From NCBI GenBank assembly GCA_021737445.1, contig JAIPDY010000018.1, positions 1 through 24,203 on the forward strand: a stretch of DNA of 24,203 nt, written 5' to 3'. The position numbers were made by a program, and so were the translations under genes. Under the pieces are notes generated by a model that did not search any database, was not told the origin of the DNA, and worked only from the letters and a program-made list of their open reading frames with translations. This DNA comes from Desulfotignum sp. GTDB taxonomy: Bacteria; Desulfobacterota; Desulfobacteria; Desulfobacterales; Desulfobacteraceae. Of the stretch, positions 6,870-14,027 are shown in pieces; position 1 is the first letter of the stretch, and each line of letters starts with the position of its first letter.

Positions 6870-8003
6870 ATGAAAAAACACCTGGTACTGGTGGGGGGCG
6901 GCCATGCACACATGGTCACACTGGAAAATATCAAAGGGTTTGTGAAAAAAGGCTGCACCGTCACGGTCATCGGCCCGTCCATTTACCATTATTATTCGGG
7001 AATGGGACCGGGCATGCTGGGAAAAACCTATCTGCCCGAACAGATCCGGTTTGCCACCAGGGATGTGGTGGAAAGCCAGGGCGGCCGGTTTATTCAGGAC
7101 CGGGCAACCTGTATCGACCCTGAAACACGAAGCGTGCATACCCTGTCCGGCCGCACGGTTTACTATGATGTGCTTTCCTGCAATGCCGGGTCTTATGTGT
7201 CCATGGCCGGTGTCGGCACAGCAGATGACCAGGAACCGGACAATGTCTATCCTGTCAAACCCATTGAAAAACTGCTGGATGCCTCAGAAAAAATGCAGGC
7301 ATTGTTTGGCAGAAGCCAGGTCCGGGTCAGTGTGGTGGGCGGCGGCCCATCCTCTGCTGAGGTGGCAGGCAATGTATGGCAGCTGGCCAAAAAAACCGGG
7401 GCATATATGCCGGAAATCCGCATTTTCTGCGCAACCCGTTTCATGGGACGGTTTTCAGATAAAATCCGGGACCGGGTAAAAGCTGTTCTGGAAAAAAGAG
7501 AGATACAGATTTTAGAAAACGCACGGGTACAGCAGGTGACCAGATCGCATATCACCCTTGAATCCAAAAAACAGTATGACACGGATTTTACCTTTATGGC
7601 AGCAGGGGTGACACCCTCTGATATTTTTGAAAAATCCCGTCTCCCTGTGGGGCCGGACAAGGGCCTGCTGGTGAATAGGTACCTGCAAAGCGTGGCAGAT
7701 CCGCACATTTTCGGAGGCGGTGACTGTATCCACTTTCAGCCGCGCCCTCTGGACAAGGTGGGGGTCTATGCAGTGCGGCAGAACCCGGTTCTGCTTCATA
7801 ACCTCATGGCGGCCCTGGAAGGAAGAGACCTGATGCCGTTTGACCCTGGACCGGATTATCTGCTGGTGTTCAATCTCGGCGGCAGCCAGGGGGTTCTCAA
7901 GAAAAAAAAGATCGTATTCAGCGGCAGGCTTGCCTTTACAATCAAGGATTATATTGATACAAAATTTATGAAAAAATTTCAGGCCATTGAAAAAGCAGGA
8001 TAA
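6870..8003 (+). CDS. FAD/NAD(P)-dependent oxidoreductase of the SelD-associated (TIGR03169-like) family
   Basis: The 377-residue product begins MKKHLVLVGGGHAHMVTLEN, an FAD-binding GxGxxH fold. A second dinucleotide fold, VSVVGGGPSSAEVAGNVW, lies at about residue 155, and a late FAD motif, HIFGGGDCIHF, at about 285. YYSGMGPGMLG, YPVKPIEKLL, GVYAVRQNPVLLHNL and the C-terminal KDYIDTKFM are hallmarks of the NDH-2-like family that in many organisms forms the N-terminal domain of selenophosphate synthetase (SelD). Here it stands alone. The start at 6870 has GGAG 8 bases upstream; GTG 6828, overlapping the previous stop, is the alternative. Its place directly after a probable selenoprotein fits a role in selenium- or sulfur-linked redox chemistry (inference). 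Confidence 0.8.
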   Translation: MKKHLVLVGGGHAHMVTLENIKGFVKKGCTVTVIGPSIYHYYSGMGPGMLGKTYLPEQIRFATRDVVESQGGRFIQDRATCIDPETRSVHTLSGRTVYYDVLSCNAGSYVSMAGVGTADDQEPDNVYPVKPIEKLLDASEKMQALFGRSQVRVSVVGGGPSSAEVAGNVWQLAKKTGAYMPEIRIFCATRFMGRFSDKIRDRVKAVLEKREIQILENARVQQVTRSHITLESKKQYDTDFTFMAAGVTPSDIFEKSRLPVGPDKGLLVNRYLQSVADPHIFGGGDCIHFQPRPLDKVGVYAVRQNPVLLHNLMAALEGRDLMPFDPGPDYLLVFNLGGSQGVLKKKKIVFSGRLAFTIKDYIDTKFMKKFQAIEKAG

Positions 8004-8100
8004 ATTGATACTGTACACACCGGCCTTGAAAAAAACCATGTCCTGGAAATGAAGCCGGCATGGATCCATCGCAATATACATTAACTTTTAGGAGGAACAC

Positions 8101-8292
8101 ATGAAAGTGACCATTACCGATCAGTGCATGGGTGACAGAAACTGCAACGACCTTTGTCCTGAAGTATTCAAGTATGATGAGGACCAGCTTGTATCCACCA
8201 TCCAGGTTGACCCCATCCCGGAACACCTCAAGGACAAGGTGCGCCAGGCAGCGGCCGAATGCGGTGCCGATGCCATCATCATTGAAGAATAA
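8101..8292 (+). CDS. Small ferredoxin with Asp in the cluster motif, 63 aa
   Basis: A strong TAGGAGGA ribosome site precedes the ATG. The 63-residue product has C9-x2-D12-x2-C15-x3-C19-P and a distant C54. In ordinary [4Fe-4S] ferredoxins of this length position 12 is cysteine. Aspartate there is known from Pyrococcus furiosus and some Desulfovibrio ferredoxins, where the cluster can interconvert between 3Fe and 4Fe forms. It is a soluble one-electron carrier. Lying between the FAD oxidoreductase and rubrerythrin, it could pass electrons from one to the other (inference). Confidence 0.85.
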   Translation: MKVTITDQCMGDRNCNDLCPEVFKYDEDQLVSTIQVDPIPEHLKDKVRQAAAECGADAIIIEE

Positions 8293-8303
8293 ACAGGTGC
8301 TGT

Positions 8304-8879
8304 ATGGGTAAATTCAGGGAAAGCCAAACAGCAGTGAACCTGCACACCTCCTTTGCAGCCGAGGCCCAGGCCAGGACCCGGTACAATTTTTTTGCCAACA
8401 GGGCCAGGGAGGAAGGATATATTCAGATCGGCAAATTGTTTGATGAAACCGCTGACCAGGAATTTGAACATGCGCTGCGGTTTTTCAAATTTTTCAATGG
8501 GGGAGAGCTGACCATCAACTGGCACTTTCCCACAGGGGTGATTGAAAATACCCATGCCAATCTGTTGTCTTCGGCTGATCTGGAAGCCTATGTGGGCAAC
8601 GACATGTATGCGGAATTTGCAAAAATCGCCCGGCAGGAAGGGTTTGTCCGGGCGGCAGATACCTTTGATGCCATTATTGTGGCGGAAAATCACCATGAAA
8701 AACTCTTCCGGCATTTGGCAGAAAATATCGCCTCCCAGCGGGTTTTTCACGATGAGATGCAGATCCAGTGGCGCTGCCTGGGCTGCGGGTATATCCATAC
8801 CGGGAAAACCGCACCAGACAAATGCCCGGCCTGTGTCCGCCCGGCAGGCTGGTTTGAACGGCTGTGTGAAAATTATTGA
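8304..8879 (+). CDS. rbr: Rubrerythrin
   Basis: The 191-residue product has a four-helix ferritin-like domain with di-iron ligands in SFAAEAQARTRY, DQEFEHALRFF, MYAEFAKIARQEG and VAENHHEKLFRHL. A C-terminal rubredoxin domain follows, WRCLGCGY...DKCPACVRPAGWF, with two CxxC iron ligands. This is the standard length and order for rubrerythrin, a cytoplasmic NAD(P)H-linked peroxide reductase of anaerobes. It lies 11 bases after the ferredoxin gene and closes the cluster, supporting a role of the whole unit in peroxide or oxygen defence. Confidence 0.92.
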   Translation: MGKFRESQTAVNLHTSFAAEAQARTRYNFFANRAREEGYIQIGKLFDETADQEFEHALRFFKFFNGGELTINWHFPTGVIENTHANLLSSADLEAYVGNDMYAEFAKIARQEGFVRAADTFDAIIVAENHHEKLFRHLAENIASQRVFHDEMQIQWRCLGCGYIHTGKTAPDKCPACVRPAGWFERLCENY

Positions 8880-8939
8880 TACATTGCCAGTGCAACAGAT
8901 GCAAAAGTGTATCTGTTGCAGTGATCCGTTTTTGTATCA
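8877..8939 (+). terminator. Hairpin at the end of rubrerythrin
   Basis: TGCAACAGAT (8891-8900) pairs perfectly with ATCTGTTGCA (8911-8920). An outer TGATACA/TGTATCA pair (8877-8883, 8933-8939) encloses it and starts at the stop codon. A TTTTT tract lies at 8929-8933. It is plausibly the end of the redox operon, although the T tract does not directly follow the inner stem. Confidence 0.5.
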
Positions 8940-9000
8940 TCACCTGAGTAAGTTGTGACTAATATCGGATGGCCTTACATTTCATTGATTTTTTTTAAAA

Positions 9001-9052
9001 CCACGAAGAACACGAAGAGCATGAAGATGCCATTTCTTCGTGTTCTTCGTGG
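9001..9052. repeat. Intergenic inverted repeat CCACGAAGAACACGAAGA
   Basis: CCACGAAGAACACGAAGA (9001-9018) is perfectly inverted at 9035-9052 around a 16-nt loop, flanked by T- and A-rich stretches. The arm consists of repeats of an ACGAAGA-like unit. It resembles the dispersed CACGAAGA-type intergenic repeats known from many environmental bacterial genomes (recalled, not checked). Confidence 0.75.
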
Positions 9053-9142
9053 TAAAATAATTTGCCCCCCTTCACTGTCCAGGCATGCAATTTGCTCTTA
9101 AATTATTATAGGAAAAATGACCAACCTGGAAATGGAGGAGAT

Positions 9143-9496
9143 ATGAGACTCGGTGATATAAAAAAAGATTACAATCTGCTGAATTCAGTGGACTGGGATA
9201 TGACCCCTGAAGAAGCCATTGCCCTGCACCTGGAATGGGGGCCGCTGCGGTCCCAGGCATATTACAACTCCAGGGACAATGACAATGAAACCGTATATTT
9301 TGTGATCAATACATGGAAAAAAACCCCTGTGCTGACGCTGGTGCGCAGAAAAGGATTTGATTCTGAAGAGCTGGGAAGCTTTCATCTCCCCAAACAGCTT
9401 GAGAAGGAATTTATGCAGGGGATCGGCAGATACAAAGGGGTATATGCCGTGGAAGGAAATGTTCGGGACTGGCTGAAAAAGGAACTTGAAGTTTAA
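9143..9496 (+). CDS. Small conserved protein, 117 aa, resembling the DVU0772 family
   Basis: ATG 9143 is preceded by GGAGGAG and is preferred over the upstream in-frame start at 9062, which would run into the repeat region. The soluble 117-residue product includes DWDMTPEEAIALHLEWG and YYNSRDNDNETVYFVINTWKKTPVLTLVRR. This recalls the small conserved family of sulfate reducers named after DVU0772; the match is from memory. No catalytic motif or cysteine is evident and the function is unknown. It stands alone and is followed by a terminator at 9533. Confidence 0.7.
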   Translation: MRLGDIKKDYNLLNSVDWDMTPEEAIALHLEWGPLRSQAYYNSRDNDNETVYFVINTWKKTPVLTLVRRKGFDSEELGSFHLPKQLEKEFMQGIGRYKGVYAVEGNVRDWLKKELEV

Positions 9497-9532
9497 CCCA
9501 TAACCGCCTCCTTAAAGTTCCCTTGCCAGATA

Positions 9533-9577
9533 CCGGGCGCAGTGTGCGAAATACCGCATGCTGTGCCCGGTTTTTTT
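9533..9577 (+). terminator. Intrinsic terminator
   Basis: CCGGGCGCAGTGTGCG (9533-9548) pairs with CGCATGCTGTGCCCGG (9555-9570), with two G-T wobbles, and is followed by seven T (9571-9577). It ends plus-strand transcription after the 117-aa gene. The T tract reaches into the stop codon of the convergent proC. Confidence 0.88.
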
Positions 9578-10433
9578 ATTTTTCGGTTTCATTGTTTGCG
9601 ATAAAATCTTTTACCATCATTTCGCCCAGTTCTTTTGAGCGTTTGGTGGCAGATTCCACGGCATTGATAAGGGTGGTGCGCAAACCGCCCTGTTCCAGGG
9701 TGTGAATGCCGGCAATGGCGGTGCCACCGGGGGAGGCAACCCGGTCCTTGAGCTGGCCCGGGTGTTCTTTGGATTCCATGAGCAGCCGGGCGGAACCCAG
9801 AACCGTCTGGGTGGACAGAAACAGGGCATCTTTTCTGGACAGCCCCATTTTTACCCCGGCATCTGCCATGGCATCCACAATGGTAAAGATATAGGCAGGG
9901 CCGCTGCCGCTCAATCCGGTGAAAGCATCCATGAGCACATTTTCATGGATAAAAACCGTTTTCCCCACGGAGTTGAAGATGGCCCGGGCCTCGGCCACAT
10001 CATTTTCCCTTACATATTCGCCTGCGGCAATGGCGGTGGCGCTTTCCTTGACAAAAGCGCAGATATTGGGCATGGCCCGGATCAGGCGCAGTTTTTTTTG
10101 CAGCCCTATGGCAATGGCAGCCAGCGGAACCCCTGCGGCAATGGAGATGACAAGCTTTTCATCATCAAGCGCTGGTGCGGTTTCCTTGAGCACCATCCCT
10201 AAAATCTGGGGTTTGGTGGCATAGACGATGATATCTGACCGCCGGATCACTTCCAGATTATCGCAGGTGGTATGCACTTTGTATTTCTCTTTAATGGCAT
10301 CCAGCAGTTCCTGGTCGATGTCCGAGCAGATGATATTTTCAGGCCGTGTGGCTTTTGAAAGCACAAGACCGGATACCAGGGCTTCTCCCATATTGCCGCT
10401 GCCGATGAACCCGATTTTTTTTTCCTGCAGCAT
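9576..10433 (-). CDS. proC: Pyrroline-5-carboxylate reductase
   Basis: The 285-residue product has the full ProC layout. An N-terminal NAD(P)H fold begins IGFIGSGNMGEALVSGL, ATKPQ and IRAMPN follow, and the C-terminal dimer domain carries FTGLSGSGPAYIF and VASPGGTAIAGIHTLEQGG. It catalyses the last step of proline synthesis, reducing pyrroline-5-carboxylate with NAD(P)H in the cytoplasm. AAGGAG lies about 10 bases before the ATG and a promoter lies upstream. It appears to be transcribed alone, converging with the 117-aa gene. Confidence 0.95.
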   Translation of the reverse strand: MLQEKKIGFIGSGNMGEALVSGLVLSKATRPENIICSDIDQELLDAIKEKYKVHTTCDNLEVIRRSDIIVYATKPQILGMVLKETAPALDDEKLVISIAAGVPLAAIAIGLQKKLRLIRAMPNICAFVKESATAIAAGEYVRENDVAEARAIFNSVGKTVFIHENVLMDAFTGLSGSGPAYIFTIVDAMADAGVKMGLSRKDALFLSTQTVLGSARLLMESKEHPGQLKDRVASPGGTAIAGIHTLEQGGLRTTLINAVESATKRSKELGEMMVKDFIANNETEK

Positions 10434-10475
10434 CTGTATATAACTCCTTGATTTGCGTGATTAAACAAAGATTTC

Positions 10476-10505
10476 ATATTACGCCCATCCACAAAAAAGA
10501 GTCAA
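10476..10505 (-). promoter_or_regulatory. Promoter of proC
   Basis: On the minus strand, TTGACT (10500-10505) and TAATAT (10476-10481) are separated by 18 bases, about 43 bases upstream of the proC ATG. Confidence 0.5.
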
Positions 10506-10636
10506 GGTAAAATTCTGGGGGACACAGATTATTTCAGGCGCAGAATTTGCATTTTGATTTGAACAGGCATACTATCGCCGGCAGGTGTTGTGTAACAGGA
10601 AAAATGTATCAGGCAATGACAGGAGACAAAACATTC

Positions 10637-11425
10637 ATGCTGGTCCGATTAAGACAGAAACTGGAACTGGTGTATGAAACCTATAACCGCAGATCGCTTG
10701 TGGATCCTGATCCTTTGTTGTTCCTTTATGATTATAAGGATGTCAGGGACCGGGAGGTGGCCGGTCTTGTGGCAGCCTGCCTGGCCTACGGCCGGGTGGA
10801 AATGATCATGCAGGCAGCGGCAAAGGTGCTCACATTTTTGGGACCGGCCCCCGGGGACCGGGTGGCAGATATCGAAATAAAAGAGATCCGCCGGGGACTG
10901 GCAGGGTTTACCTACAGGTTTGCCACTCAGGCCCACATCACGGCCCTTATTCTGGGTATACAGCGGGTCATACGGGCATACGGTTCTCTGGAGGCATGCT
11001 TTATGGCCGGCACTGGTCCGGGGGATGGCACGGTTTTGCCGGGGCTGCAATATCTGGTGCAACACCTGGATCCTGAAGGGGCATGCGGCCACCTGCTGGC
11101 TGATCCGGCCAAGACCAGTGCCTGCAAGCGCAGCCATCTGTTTTTGCGCTGGATGGTGCGCAAAGACCGGGTGGATCCGGGGGGATGGCATCAGATTCGG
11201 CCGGACCAGCTGCTCATTCCCCTTGACCGGCATATGTATACAGCAGGGCAGATGCTGGGATTTACCCGGCGCAAAAGCCCGGACCGCGCTGCCTGCCTGG
11301 AAATTACACAAGGGTTTCGGAAGATTGCACCCCATGATCCGGTGAAATATGATTTTTGCCTCACCCGGTTCGGTATCCAGCGCACCATGGACATGACGGA
11401 TCTTCAAATCATACTGACAGGGTAA
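10637..11425 (+). CDS. TIGR02757 (DUF2400) family protein
   Basis: The 262-residue product shows the conserved blocks of this family: DPLLFLYDYKDVRDREVAGLVAACLAYGR, KRSHLFLRWMVRKDRVDPGGW, LLIPLDRHMYTAGQMLGFTRRK, EITQGFRKIAPHDPVKYDF and LTRFGI. The pattern resembles helix-hairpin-helix DNA glycosylase folds, but no activity is established. ATG 10637 with AGGAG at 10621 is preferred; in-frame ATGs at 10604 and 10616 and an upstream start at 10547 are possible but add unconserved sequence. sfsA follows 26 bases downstream, probably in the same transcript. Confidence 0.85.
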   Translation: MLVRLRQKLELVYETYNRRSLVDPDPLLFLYDYKDVRDREVAGLVAACLAYGRVEMIMQAAAKVLTFLGPAPGDRVADIEIKEIRRGLAGFTYRFATQAHITALILGIQRVIRAYGSLEACFMAGTGPGDGTVLPGLQYLVQHLDPEGACGHLLADPAKTSACKRSHLFLRWMVRKDRVDPGGWHQIRPDQLLIPLDRHMYTAGQMLGFTRRKSPDRAACLEITQGFRKIAPHDPVKYDFCLTRFGIQRTMDMTDLQIILTG

Positions 11426-11451
11426 ACCGAATTTAAAGGGAACAGACAAAA

Positions 11452-12162
11452 ATGGCTGAAAATGGATATGCGCTTCCCCCGCTGCTGGCAGGACGGCTGA
11501 TCAGGCGGTATAAAAGGTTTTTAGCAGATGTGCGCCTGGACACAGGAAATGTTGTGACCGCCCACTGCCCCAATTCCGGTTCCATGCTGGGATGTGCGGC
11601 CCCAGGGTCCCGGGTGTGGCTGTCCCAAAGCGACAATCCCCGGCGCAAGCTCAAATACACCTGGGAGTTGATCCGGACACAACAATCCATGATAGGCATC
11701 AACACCCTTGTGCCCAATAAACTGGTGAAAACAGCCATAGAAAACCACCTGGTTTCCGAGCTTTGCGGATACGAAAACCTGCGTTCAGAGGTGAAGACCA
11801 GCAGCGGAACCCGGCTGGACCTGGTCCTGGAAGATGATACAGACCGGCGCTGCTATGTGGAAATCAAAAACTGTACCCTGGTGGAGACCGGCACTGCCAT
11901 GTTTCCGGATGCGGTCACAAAAAGGGGGCAAAAGCACCTGGATGAACTGAAGGATCTGGTTTCGGCCGGCCACAGAGGGGTAATTTTTTATCTGATCCAG
12001 CGCATGGATGCTGTCCGGTTTGCGCCGGCCGCCATGATAGATAAGGTATATGCACAAAAACTGCTGCAAGCCCATAACAAAGGGGTGGAAATCATCACCC
12101 GGGATGTTGCCATTACACTGGAACATATCCATATCAACCAGCCGGTACCGGTTCTTTTGTGA
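11452..12162 (+). CDS. sfsA: SfsA family nuclease-like protein
   Basis: The 236-residue product matches SfsA over its length. An N-terminal OB-like part contains RRYKRFLADV, HCPNSGSM and SDNPRRKLKYTWELI. A nuclease-like part contains TRLDLVLED, CYVEIKNCTLVE, ATMFPDAVTKRGQKHLDEL and the terminal EIITRDVAITLE. The D...E-x-K pattern in RLDL/VEIKN is the PD-(D/E)xK-type core. E. coli SfsA was named for sugar fermentation stimulation and binds DNA; the physiological role is unsettled. It shares orientation and close spacing with the TIGR02757 gene. Confidence 0.93.
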   Translation: MAENGYALPPLLAGRLIRRYKRFLADVRLDTGNVVTAHCPNSGSMLGCAAPGSRVWLSQSDNPRRKLKYTWELIRTQQSMIGINTLVPNKLVKTAIENHLVSELCGYENLRSEVKTSSGTRLDLVLEDDTDRRCYVEIKNCTLVETGTAMFPDAVTKRGQKHLDELKDLVSAGHRGVIFYLIQRMDAVRFAPAAMIDKVYAQKLLQAHNKGVEIITRDVAITLEHIHINQPVPVLL

Positions 12163-12187
12163 CTATGGACAGGGCAGCAGACAGATC

Positions 12188-12215
12188 TTGACAATCTACC
12201 ACCCTGTAGTATTTT
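12188..12215 (+). promoter_or_regulatory. Promoter of the nifU-nifS-SLC13 operon
   Basis: A perfect TTGACA (12188-12193) is followed after 16 bases by TATTTT (12210-12215), about 70 bases upstream of nifU. The spacer contains the dyad at 12197-12211, so a protein bound there would block RNA polymerase. Confidence 0.65.
12197..12211. promoter_or_regulatory. Operator-like dyad TACCAC-CCT-GTAGTA
   Basis: The 15-bp imperfect palindrome TACCACCCTGTAGTA lies between -35 and -10. Nearly the same sequence in the same place occurs in the promoter of the regulator-cysE-cysK operon (18182-18196, minus strand CACCACTCTGTGGTA). Confidence 0.55.
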
Positions 12216-12281
12216 AATCCAAGACATCAGATCATTGATAAAAGTCACTGATCAAGGATAATATGGTGAAGGAGAAGATAT

Positions 12282-12845
12282 ATGTGGGATTACACAGAAA
12301 AGGTAAAAGAGCACTTTCTGCACCCCAGGAACGTAGGGGAACTTGAAGATGCCAATGCCATCGGTGAAACCGGCTCCCTGAACTGCGGGGATGCATTGAA
12401 GCTTTTTTTAAAAGTGAACGAAAACGAACGGATCATTGATGCATCATTTATGACGTTCGGCTGTGCCAGTGCGGTTGCCTCCTCTTCCGCGCTCACTGAG
12501 ATCATCAAAGGCATGACCCTGGATGAGGCTGCCAAAGTCACCAATGATGATATTGCAGATTATCTGGGGGGATTGCCCAAAGAGAAAATGCATTGTTCTG
12601 TCATGGGCAAGGCAGCCCTGAAAAAAGCCATTGCAAACTACAGAGGGGTCCAGATCCTTGAAAAACCGGGGGAACTGGTGTGTGAGTGTTTTGAAGTGAC
12701 AGACCTGGAAATCATTGACGCGGTAAAAGAAAACAATCTGGAAACCACCGAGGATGTGACCGATTATCTCAAAGCCGGGGGCGGATGCGGCAAGTGCCTG
12801 GACCGGATAGAAGAGGTGATCGCCTCTGTTAAAGCCAAAGGATAA
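12282..12845 (+). CDS. nifU: NifU-like Fe-S cluster scaffold (IscU domain plus BFD-type [2Fe-2S] domain)
   Basis: The 187-residue product starts with an IscU-like domain carrying the three scaffold cysteines in GSLNCGD, FGCASA and MHCSVMGKAAL. A BFD-type domain follows at about residue 135, with VCECF and GGGCGKCLDRIEEVI, the four ligands of a permanent [2Fe-2S] cluster. Classical NifU has a third, C-terminal NFU domain, absent here; this shorter form is common in anaerobes. It assembles clusters with sulfur from the cysteine desulfurase encoded 4 bases downstream. AAGGAG precedes the ATG. No nitrogenase genes are in the window, so a housekeeping role is likely (inference). Confidence 0.92.
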   Translation: MWDYTEKVKEHFLHPRNVGELEDANAIGETGSLNCGDALKLFLKVNENERIIDASFMTFGCASAVASSSALTEIIKGMTLDEAAKVTNDDIADYLGGLPKEKMHCSVMGKAALKKAIANYRGVQILEKPGELVCECFEVTDLEIIDAVKENNLETTEDVTDYLKAGGGCGKCLDRIEEVIASVKAKG

Positions 12846-12849
12846 TCTG

Positions 12850-14022
12850 ATGAAAGTGATTTATACGGACAACAATGCCACCACAAAGGTGGCGGATGAG
12901 GTCATTGAAGAGATGGTGCCCTATCTCGGGCAGTTTTATGGAAATCCGTCTTCCATGCATACATTCGGGGATCAGGTGGGCAAAAAAATCAAGGCGGCCA
13001 GACAGCAGGTGGCGGATCTGATAAACGCAGACCCCGATGAAATCGTGTTTACCTCCTGCGGCACGGAAAGTGACAACAGCGCCATATTTTCTGCCCTGAA
13101 TGCCCATCCGGACAGGAAACAGATCATCACCTCCACTGTGGAGCACCCGGCCATTTTGAACCTGTTCAAATTTTTGCGGGATAAAAAAGGATATGATGCG
13201 GTGTTCGTGCCGGTGGATAAACAAGGGCACCTGGACACGGACATGCTGTACAACAGTTTGTCTGACAACACCGCAGTCGTGTCCTTGATGTGGGCCAACA
13301 ATGAAACCGGCGTGATCTTTCCCATCCCTGAGATCGCAAAAAAAGTGACGGAAAAAGGAATTCTTTTTCATACGGATGCGGTCCAGGCTGCCGGCAAGAT
13401 TCCCATAGATGCAAAAGCGGCTAACGTGGATATGCTGGCATTGTCCGGTCATAAAATACACGCCCCCAAGGGTATAGGCGTTTTGTATGTGAAAAAGGGG
13501 CTGAAGTTTCATCCCTATCTGATCGGCGGCCACCAGGAAAAAGGCCGGCGGGGCGGCACGGAAAACACGGTTTCCATCATCGGACTGGGACGCGCCTGCG
13601 AACTGGCGGCTGCGCATCTGCCGGTCATGGACAAAGAGGTGCGGCAGCTGCGGGATTATCTTCAGGATCAACTCCTGGAAAAGATCCCGGGCGTGTCTGT
13701 CAACGGCGATCTGGAAAACCGGCTGCCCAATACCCTGTCCATCGGTTTTGATGCTGTGGAAGGCGAATCCATCCTCATGCTCCTGGACAAGGAGGGTATC
13801 TGTGCATCATCCGGATCTGCCTGTACCTCCGGTTCCCTGGATCCCTCCCACGTGCTTCTGGCCATGGAAGTGCCGTTCAAATCCGCCCACGGCACCATCC
13901 GCTTTTCTCTGTCCCATTACAACACCAGAGAGGAGATGGACCATATCGTTGCCACCATGGTGCCTGCCATTGAAAAACTGCGTGCCATGTCCCCCTTCTG
14001 GAAAGACGGTAAAATGGTGTAA
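12850..14022 (+). CDS. nifS: Cysteine desulfurase, NifS/IscS type
   Basis: The 390-residue product has the class V aminotransferase layout. DNNATTKVADEV is N-terminal and STVEHPAILN, WANNETGVIFPI and HTDAVQAAGK follow. The PLP lysine lies in LSGHKIHAPKGIG, RRGGTEN follows, and the catalytic cysteine lies in SSGSACTSGSLDPSHVL. It converts cysteine to alanine and hands the sulfur as persulfide to the NifU-like scaffold. It is tightly coupled to nifU upstream and to the transporter gene 5 bases downstream. Confidence 0.95.
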   Translation: MKVIYTDNNATTKVADEVIEEMVPYLGQFYGNPSSMHTFGDQVGKKIKAARQQVADLINADPDEIVFTSCGTESDNSAIFSALNAHPDRKQIITSTVEHPAILNLFKFLRDKKGYDAVFVPVDKQGHLDTDMLYNSLSDNTAVVSLMWANNETGVIFPIPEIAKKVTEKGILFHTDAVQAAGKIPIDAKAANVDMLALSGHKIHAPKGIGVLYVKKGLKFHPYLIGGHQEKGRRGGTENTVSIIGLGRACELAAAHLPVMDKEVRQLRDYLQDQLLEKIPGVSVNGDLENRLPNTLSIGFDAVEGESILMLLDKEGICASSGSACTSGSLDPSHVLLAMEVPFKSAHGTIRFSLSHYNTREEMDHIVATMVPAIEKLRAMSPFWKDGKMV

Positions 14023-14027
14023 ATGCC

